A stretch of DNA of 10,913 bases from assembly GCA_964552725.1 (NCBI GenBank), contig CAZKHU010000094.1, forward strand, positions 1 through 10,913. Direction: 5' to 3'. The position numbers and the translations under genes are program-made. The stretch is from DYTH01 sp964552725. GTDB lineage: Bacteria; Desulfobacterota; Syntrophia; Syntrophales; UBA5619. Of the stretch, positions 6,586 to 10,913 are shown one piece after another. Numbering within the stretch: position 1 is the stretch's first letter; every line of letters begins with the position of its first letter. Below the pieces are notes generated by a model, which worked only from the letters and a program-made list of their open reading frames with translations, was not told the DNA's origin and ran no database searches.

Positions 6586-7060
6586 TGCTGCTTTACGGAA
6601 TCGTATCCTGACAATGGTGCCCCAGCAGCGTCCGTTTCGTTTTATCTCGGAGATCCGCGAGCTTGACGGCGATCATATCGTTGGCGTTCACCGGTTTAGC
6701 GAAGACGAATATTTTTATCAGGGTCATTTCCCCGGTTTCCCCGTAACCCCGGGGGTTATCCTGATTGAGACGATGGCTCAGACGGGCGTTGTCGCCTTTG
6801 GCATTTATCTGCAGATGATGCAGAAAAAAGCGGCCCCCCCCCTGAACGGCGAAATGATTGCGCTCTTTGCGTTTGCGGATGGGGTGGAGTTCAATGATGT
6901 TGTTCGTCCCGGCGAGATGGTTACTGTTTTTGCCAAAAAATCATATTTTCGCGGGAATCAGCTCAAGTCTGAGTGCACAATGACCAGACAGGATGGCGCG
7001 CCCATTTGTTCAGGGTTTCTAACGGGCAGGGCGGTGCCGCGAGAAAAGTTTGCATTTTAA
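6575..7060 (+). CDS. FabZ-like 3-hydroxyacyl-ACP dehydratase
   Basis: Single hot-dog-domain protein of 161 residues, in the usual FabZ range. The conserved block YQGHFPGFPVTPGVILIETM (residues 48-67) carries the expected catalytic His51 and Glu65, and MAQTG follows. The N-terminal PQQRPFRFISEI corresponds to the PHRYPFLLVDRV segment of FabZ. It should dehydrate 3-hydroxyacyl-ACP to trans-2-enoyl-ACP without isomerisation. The start at ATG 6575 has GGAGGA (6565-6570) four bases upstream and lies inside the end of the reductase gene (11-base overlap), so the two are probably coupled. Having FabA and FabZ types in one short operon is unusual. A HotDog thioesterase role is less likely because the His/Glu pair and the PGV segment follow the dehydratase pattern. 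Confidence 0.9.
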   Translation: MEADAALRNRILTMVPQQRPFRFISEIRELDGDHIVGVHRFSEDEYFYQGHFPGFPVTPGVILIETMAQTGVVAFGIYLQMMQKKAAPPLNGEMIALFAFADGVEFNDVVRPGEMVTVFAKKSYFRGNQLKSECTMTRQDGAPICSGFLTGRAVPREKFAF

Positions 7061-7119
7061 TGAAAAAACGTCCACGCGGTTGGCAGTTTTTGAAAGTTTG
7101 AGTCAGAGGAGAAGGTTTG

Positions 7120-8397
7120 ATGAGACGCAGGGTAGTTGTTACGGGAATGGGAGTGGTTGCGCCGAACGGGTACGGTCTTGACGCATTTGCCGATGCTCTT
7201 CGGGAGGGCCGTTCGGGTATCCGTTTTGTCCCCAGGATGGCGGAGTTGAGCTTTGGCTGCCAGGTCGGAGGAGCGCCGGAAGGGTTTGAAAAAATCAGGG
7301 AAGGCTATTTTGATAGCGAAGAGCTGATGTCGATTAACGATAATATCGGATTTGCCTCCGTGGCGGCGATCGATGCCTGGAAAGACGCCGGATTCAGCGT
7401 TCCTGCCGCCGATGATAACCGGGTGCAGTGGGATGCCGGAGTTATTGCCGGATCCGGCATAGGCGGCATGGACACGATTGCCGACACTTTGGTGCCGCTT
7501 GTCAACGAAGGGCAATGCAGGCGCATGGGGAGCCGGGTCGTTGAGCAGGTGATGAACAGCGCCACGAGTGCCCGGATTGCCGGCCTGCTCGCTTTGGGAA
7601 ATCAGGTTACTTCGAACTCCTCGGCGTGCAGTACCGGAAATGAGGCGATTATCGAAGGAGTCGCCCGAATAAGAAATGGTTTGGCGACGCGAATGCTGGC
7701 AGGGGGTTCGGAGGGGGCTTCGCCGTACATCTGGGCAGGTTTCGATGCGATGAAGGTTATCTGTCGCAAGTTCAACGACCGGCCGCAGGAGGCTTCACGG
7801 CCTATGAGCGCCACGGCTGCCGGCTTCGTGCCGGGAGCGGGCGGAGCGTTTCTGCTTCTGGAGGAGCTCGAAACGGCTTTGGCGCGAGGGGCGCGTATTT
7901 ATGCCGAAGTTCTGGGGGGGATGGTTAACTGCGGCGGCCACCGGACCGGCGGAACCATGACGGCGCCGAATCCGGACGGGGTTGTCCGTTGCATAAAAGG
8001 GGCAGTTGCCGATGCGGGGATCTCCGCCGGGCAGATAGACCTGATCAACGGCCATTTGACGGCGACCTCTGCCGATCCGGGAGAGGTCAAGAACTGGTCG
8101 ACGGCACTGGGACGAGGTCCGGAGAATTTTCCGATGATCAACTCGACAAAGTCGATGATCGGGCACTGTCTGGGGGCAACCGGCGCGATCGAGTGTGTCG
8201 GAGTCGTGCTGCAACTGCGGGACGGATTCATCCATCCATCAATCAATTGCGAGGATGTCCATCCGCTGATTGCCCCCTGGGCAGGCAGCATTCCCCACGA
8301 GGCCGTTGTTTCGCCGGATTTAAAGATTGCCATCAAGGCCGGTTTCGGCTTTGGCGACGTGAACAGTTGTATAATTTTCAAAAAATGGGAAGAATAA
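7120..8397 (+). CDS. Beta-ketoacyl-ACP synthase II-type (FabF/FabB-like) elongating ketosynthase
   Basis: Thiolase-fold condensing enzyme of 425 residues, expected to elongate acyl-ACP with malonyl-ACP. I chose ATG 7120, with GAGGAG at 7106-7111 eight bases upstream; a TTG just before it at 7117 is not needed. The Cys-His-His set is complete: Cys170 in NSSACSTGNEA, His312 in NGHLTATSADP, His349 in NSTKSMIGHCLGATGA, with Lys344 in its normal place. Two differences from standard FabF are visible: HLTAT replaces HGTST/HGTGT, and the usual GEGA segment reads PGAGGAF (residues 238-244). The protein ends with the normal FGFGDVNSCIIF. This is the only elongating ketosynthase of the operon and no partner resembling a chain-length factor is seen. 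It is separated by 59 bases from the dehydratase gene and by 36 from the carrier protein. Confidence 0.93.
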   Translation: MRRRVVVTGMGVVAPNGYGLDAFADALREGRSGIRFVPRMAELSFGCQVGGAPEGFEKIREGYFDSEELMSINDNIGFASVAAIDAWKDAGFSVPAADDNRVQWDAGVIAGSGIGGMDTIADTLVPLVNEGQCRRMGSRVVEQVMNSATSARIAGLLALGNQVTSNSSACSTGNEAIIEGVARIRNGLATRMLAGGSEGASPYIWAGFDAMKVICRKFNDRPQEASRPMSATAAGFVPGAGGAFLLLEELETALARGARIYAEVLGGMVNCGGHRTGGTMTAPNPDGVVRCIKGAVADAGISAGQIDLINGHLTATSADPGEVKNWSTALGRGPENFPMINSTKSMIGHCLGATGAIECVGVVLQLRDGFIHPSINCEDVHPLIAPWAGSIPHEAVVSPDLKIAIKAGFGFGDVNSCIIFKKWEE

Positions 8398-8433
8398 TTA
8401 ATAAAAATCAATAATTTCAAGGAGGAGTTAAAA

Positions 8434-8682
8434 ATGGAAAAAGCAGAAATTACAAAGAAGGTTTTCGATATCCTGAGAGGATATGTGAAGGATCATTCGC
8501 TTCTGGAGAAGGCGACGGCGGAGACCCATATCATCAAGGATCTGAAGGTGAACTCGGCAAGACTCGTCGATATCATCATCAAGTGCGAGGATGTGTTCGG
8601 CACCACGATAGAGGACGACGATGCGGACAGGATTACGACAATCGGCGACGCGGTTGAGCTTATTTATCAGAAGGCTGCATAA
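8434..8682 (+). CDS. Acyl carrier protein with non-canonical NSA attachment motif
   Basis: Small acidic protein of 82 residues with the four-helix carrier-protein pattern. The expected phosphopantetheine serine is Ser41 in DLKVNSARLVDIIIKCEDVF; the usual DSL is replaced by NSA, while the region after it (EDVF, then ITTIGDAVELI at 67-77) fits an acyl carrier protein well. It would hold the growing chain for the enzymes encoded on either side. AAGGAGGAG at 8419-8427, only 7 to 8 bases before the ATG, is the strongest Shine-Dalgarno site of the operon and suits a protein needed in excess over its enzymes. The substitution at the conserved Asp-Ser-Leu suggests selective recognition by its own partner enzymes and phosphopantetheinyl transferase, and makes it unlikely to be the housekeeping AcpP. 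Confidence 0.9.
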   Translation: MEKAEITKKVFDILRGYVKDHSLLEKATAETHIIKDLKVNSARLVDIIIKCEDVFGTTIEDDDADRITTIGDAVELIYQKAA

Positions 8683-8691
8683 TTTAAGATT

Positions 8692-9438
8692 ATGATAACA
8701 ACAAAGGATCGCCGTAAACTGTCTTTGCAGCAGTTTCTGGGCGGGATTGCCGTCGTCTTGACTGCGCCGCTTTGTTTTCTCTTCGTGAAGTTGAGAGGCT
8801 ACAGCATCCGCGATTTAAAGCAGGTGCGCAAACAAGTGAAAAACTTGAGTCGCGAACATGCGGGGCCGTGGCTTGTCTGCCCCAATCATCTGACGATGGT
8901 TGATTCGCTGGTAATCAGCTACGGCCTTTTATCGCTTTCCGATCACATTCTCCATTTCCGGCATGTCCCCTGGAACTTGCCGGAAATAAAGAATTTTTAT
9001 AAGAATACTTTTCTTGTAGTTTTGTGCTACCTCTTGAAATGCATCCCGGTTGACCGGGGTGGAAGCCGGGAGGAGGTGCAGAGACTGCTCGATAAGTGCA
9101 TTCAGGTTCTCAACTGGAAACAGCGGCTGGTTATCTTTCCGGAGGGGACGCGCTCCCGGAACGGCAGGGTTGACCGGGAGAATTTTTCCTATGGCGTCGG
9201 CCGGCTTGTCGATGAGCAGAAAGAAGCCCGGGTATTGGTTGTTTATCTGCGGGGAGACCACCAGAAAACGTACGGGTCGATGCCGATTCTGGGCGAGCGT
9301 TTCACGATGATGCTGGATGCCTTTGTTCCCGAACGTCGGGAAGAGGGGGGGTTGCGGGTGCAGAGGGAATATGCGCGGCAGATCGTCGATCGCCTCGCTT
9401 CGCTGGAGGAACGGTACTTTGCCTCCCGTCGGCAATGA
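8692..9438 (+). CDS. PlsC-type 1-acylglycerol-3-phosphate (or related) acyltransferase
   Basis: Membrane-bound acyltransferase of 248 residues. A hydrophobic segment near the N-terminus (about 17-32, GIAVVLTAPLCFLFVK) would anchor it. The catalytic HX4D motif is NHLTMVD with His66 and Asp71, VDRGG lies at 120-124, and the acceptor-binding EGTRS at 151-155 is intact. The family moves an acyl group from acyl-ACP or acyl-CoA to lysophosphatidate, and some members use other lipid or sugar acceptors. Lying right after the carrier protein gene (9-base gap), it probably unloads the product made by this operon onto a lipid. No good Shine-Dalgarno site precedes ATG 8692, so translation may depend on coupling to the carrier gene. 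Its last 20 bases overlap the next gene. The true acceptor cannot be told from the sequence. Confidence 0.9.
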   Translation: MITTKDRRKLSLQQFLGGIAVVLTAPLCFLFVKLRGYSIRDLKQVRKQVKNLSREHAGPWLVCPNHLTMVDSLVISYGLLSLSDHILHFRHVPWNLPEIKNFYKNTFLVVLCYLLKCIPVDRGGSREEVQRLLDKCIQVLNWKQRLVIFPEGTRSRNGRVDRENFSYGVGRLVDEQKEARVLVVYLRGDHQKTYGSMPILGERFTMMLDAFVPERREEGGLRVQREYARQIVDRLASLEERYFASRRQ

Positions 9439-10045
9439 CGTAGTCGATCTGGCCGAGCCGGAAAATATCGGCAAAAGTGACGATGAGCGTTTCTGCCGCC
9501 GCGTCTTCAATCCCCGGGAATTGTCGTCAATTACAGGCTCGGAGCGGCCGGACAGCATTCTCTGGGCGCTCTGGGCCGCAAAAGAGGCGGCCTACAAGGC
9601 GCTCAGCCGCTACGATCCTTCGGTTTGTTCAGTACCCAAAAGATATCCCGTTATTATCGACACAGGAGCCTTTCCGCCAGATGCCTTTTCTCTGCAGGGC
9701 AGCGTGACCACACCTCTGGGGCGAATGCCCGTGCAGATATTCATTGCCGGGGAGATGCTCCATGTGATTGCGGCAGAAACCCCGGAGGCGCTGGCGAGGG
9801 TCGTTTTCCGCGTCGAGCGGCTCGCTGCAGACAGCGATGATCCGTCCCTGTTTGGAAGGAAAATCCTGCTCGACGAGGTTGCCCGACGTCTTTGCTGTAG
9901 TATCGACGATTTGTCCGTTGCCAGAGAAGAACAGGGGGCGGGCGCCCCTTTCCTGCTTTTTCGCGACAACCGCCTTCCCGTCGAAATAAGTTTGAGCCAC
10001 GACGGCCGGTTTGTCGCCTTTGCCTTCGATCCCGCTACGCTGTAA
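9419..10045 (+). CDS. AcpS-like 4'-phosphopantetheinyl transferase, extended form
   Basis: Expected to move phosphopantetheine from CoA to the serine of an acyl carrier protein, most simply the one encoded in this operon. I chose the TTG start at 9419 (208 residues) because GGAGGA at 9405-9410 lies 8 bases upstream and the protein then begins MPPVGNDVVDL, just where the family begins. No ATG in frame is suitable, and a start further upstream would translate a long stretch of the acyltransferase gene in another frame. Motifs: GNDVVDL (5-11), FNPREL (about 30-35), WALWAAKEAAYKAL (49-62) with Lys55/Glu56, and EISLSHDGRFVAFAF near the C-terminus (189-203). This order is that of AcpS, but AcpS is usually about 120-130 residues. 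Here some 130 residues lie between KEA and SHD, so the protein is an extended AcpS-like form. The gene lies at the end of the operon, overlapping the previous gene by 20 bases. Confidence 0.85.
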   Translation: MPPVGNDVVDLAEPENIGKSDDERFCRRVFNPRELSSITGSERPDSILWALWAAKEAAYKALSRYDPSVCSVPKRYPVIIDTGAFPPDAFSLQGSVTTPLGRMPVQIFIAGEMLHVIAAETPEALARVVFRVERLAADSDDPSLFGRKILLDEVARRLCCSIDDLSVAREEQGAGAPFLLFRDNRLPVEISLSHDGRFVAFAFDPATL

Positions 10046-10057
10046 ATTTTATTCTGA

Positions 10058-10390
10058 AAATATGTTCAGGCAGACTCCCACCCTTATCTTTGCGATACGG
10101 GCTTGCTGAACCGGTTCGCGCGCGTTAGCGAGGGCGCTTTGTTCGAGAACGCCGTTTTTACCTCCCTTGCCAGAAAGACCGAGGTGAATTACTACCAGCG
10201 GAAAAGCGGTGTGGAGATCGATTTCGTCGTGGATAAGCAACATGCCTACGAAGTGAAACTCAGGCCATCCCTCCGGGACGTGAAGCGCCTGGAGTCCATA
10301 GCGGGCGAATTGGGCCTGGAGCAGTGGCATATCATATCCAAAAATTACACAGATATGCAAAATTGCGTTTATGGATTTATGACCGAATGA
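10058..10390 (+). pseudogene. C-terminal remnant of an AAA/DUF4143-family ATPase
   Basis: Open from the stop at 10055-10057 to TGA 10388-10390. Recognisable homology begins at about 10082 (PYLCDTGLLNRF) and continues through GALFENAVFTSLARK, NYYQRKSGVEIDFVVD and AYEVKLRPSLRDVKRLE. This is the end of the DUF4143 domain, a PD-(D/E)XK-type fold; the Asp of EIDF and the Glu-x-Lys of YEVK are the motif residues. Full-length family members have an N-terminal AAA domain with a Walker A motif and about 400 residues; only about 105 are left here and no Walker motif is present. No ATG or good ribosome site begins the frame. It starts a few dozen bases after the operon, so I read it as a 5'-truncated leftover from a rearrangement, not a working gene. 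Its last part is intact, so the deletion may be fairly recent. Confidence 0.75.
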
Positions 10391-10445
10391 TAATGGAATA
10401 ACTAATTTGAAGTAAATCATGGATTTTAGGGATGGAAAGTGAAGC

Positions 10446-10473
10446 AAAAACTGTGACGAGGGTCACACGTTTT
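10446..10473. promoter_or_regulatory. CRP/FNR-family palindrome candidate
   Basis: TGTGA at 10452-10456 and TCACA at 10463-10467 are separated by six bases, an exact match to the core of the CRP-type site TGTGA-N6-TCACA. The flanks are also symmetric, with AAAA on the left and TTTT on the right. It lies in a stretch without genes. It could also form a small hairpin (6-base stem, 4-base loop, then CGTTTT) and act as a weak terminator for the truncated ATPase gene. Confidence 0.45.
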
Positions 10474-10484
10474 CGATAATTATC

Positions 10485-10512
10485 TTGACTTTTCGTTGAG
10501 TTTAACAATACT
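10485..10512 (+). promoter_or_regulatory. Sigma-70-like promoter candidate downstream of the palindrome
   Basis: TTGACT at 10485-10490 matches the -35 consensus at five of six bases. With a 16-base spacer the -10 would be AATACT (10507-10512), four of six. The start would be near 10519, placing the centre of the palindrome at 10446-10473 about 60 bases upstream, a usual position for an activating CRP site. No gene is recognisable downstream inside the window, so the target is unknown. Confidence 0.3.
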
Positions 10513-10913
10513 CGCAAGAAAATATTCCATAGGCACGCCATATCCTTTGATTGATTTTCTATATTGTTTCTGGGAGGGTTAATGAAATTGGCATAAATCT
10601 TGACCTGCCATTCACCCTGCTCATCCTCGCTTTAACCTTTCCGCCGAGAAGTCCCCTTCCGACTTTTGCCGGGATTCTGTTCCTTCATGACGTGAAGAGG
10701 TTCTATGGACGATCATGATGGCGATCTTTTCTTCAACGGTGATCTCCTGCCCTTCAGGGGTGGCCGTCGCCACAGCCGGGAGAGAATGGACACATACCGA
10801 CTGTTAGCCCAAGCCCAGACTGACAGCAATTCCAGTTTCCCGGATTTTTCTTATATATTGAGCACGGCCATAGAAAATGGTGGACAAATGATCTGATTTA
10901 GCCAAGAAGGGTG
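10513..10913. other. Stretch of about 400 bases without a supportable gene
   Basis: I see only short open frames on both strands, such as a 63-codon frame at 10705-10896 (+) and about 60 open codons on the minus strand over 10624-10803. None has a recognisable family or convincing start with a ribosome site, and no tRNA, IS end or repeat is evident. It could be decayed gene remains or the regulatory region of a gene beyond the window edge. Confidence 0.5.

Noticed and set aside
9317..9418. Upstream start for the phosphopantetheinyl transferase (34 more residues)
   Set aside because: The added residues are the acyltransferase gene read in another frame (Gly/Arg-rich) and there is no matching ribosome site; TTG 9419 has a near-perfect one.
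3042..10045. Aryl polyene, flexirubin or ladderane gene cluster
   Set aside because: Several family members overlap, but no ammonia lyase, chain-length factor, glycosyltransferase, radical SAM or phytoene-desaturase-like gene is present, so none of these labels is supported.
10103..10390. A complete 95-residue gene starting at TTG 10103
   Set aside because: Homology continues upstream of this TTG (PYLCDTG) and no ribosome site precedes it, so it is part of a truncated DUF4143 gene.
10624..10803. About 60 open codons on the minus strand, including ATPEGQEITVEEKIAIM
   Set aside because: It looks slightly protein-like, but has no good start codon or ribosome site and I recognise no family; it could be a remnant, but I cannot support it.
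10705..10896. 63-codon plus-strand open frame
   Set aside because: No family resemblance and low-complexity polar composition; a GAAGAGG-like ribosome site nearby is not enough by itself.

Overview
The window looks like a scaffold from an uncultured, probably anaerobic Gram-negative bacterium. A Desulfobacterota (deltaproteobacterial) origin is my best guess, from the gene style, the strong Shine-Dalgarno sites, a sigma-54-like promoter and the mix of acyl-CoA and lipid genes; no taxonomic marker is present. A run of ten Ns at 264-273 marks an assembly gap.

Layout. (1) 1-2755 holds two secreted surface or adhesion-type proteins: the C-terminal end of a CARDB/PPC-type protein broken by the assembly gap, then a 680-residue protein with a signal peptide, a beta-sandwich-like region, three cadherin/VCBS-like repeats (two almost identical at DNA level, period 288 bp), a PKD-like domain and a C-terminal dockerin-like pair of calcium loops. 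(2) 2756-3041 is non-coding: an imperfect inverted repeat just after the dockerin gene, an AT-rich stretch, and a good sigma-54-type -24/-12 element before the next gene. (3) 3042-10045 is a tight, co-directional nine-gene operon: acyl-CoA dehydrogenase, FabH-like ketosynthase III, FabA-type dehydratase/isomerase, FabG-like SDR reductase, FabZ-like dehydratase, FabF-like ketosynthase, a non-canonical acyl carrier protein, a PlsC-type acyltransferase and an AcpS-like phosphopantetheinyl transferase. (4) 10058-10390 is a 5'-truncated remnant of an AAA/DUF4143 ATPase. (5) 10391-10913 has no convincing gene, but contains a perfect CRP-type palindrome followed by a promoter-like element.

How the operon may work (inference). 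It encodes a nearly complete dedicated type II fatty-acid or polyketide line: its own carrier protein, an enzyme that could activate it, priming and elongating ketosynthases, a ketoreductase, two different dehydratases, and an acyltransferase that could move the product onto a glycerophosphate or similar acceptor. No FabI/FabK/FabV-type enoyl reductase and no FabD malonyltransferase is present, while an acyl-CoA dehydrogenase heads the operon. Together with FabA this suggests a product in which double bonds are kept, moved or introduced: an unsaturated membrane lipid made without oxygen, a polyene acyl chain, or a special acyl modifier. Departures from family norms in the carrier protein (NSA in place of DSL), the SDR (Ala in place of the tetrad Asn), the ketosynthase and the long AcpS-like transferase suggest a specialised set rather than the housekeeping system.
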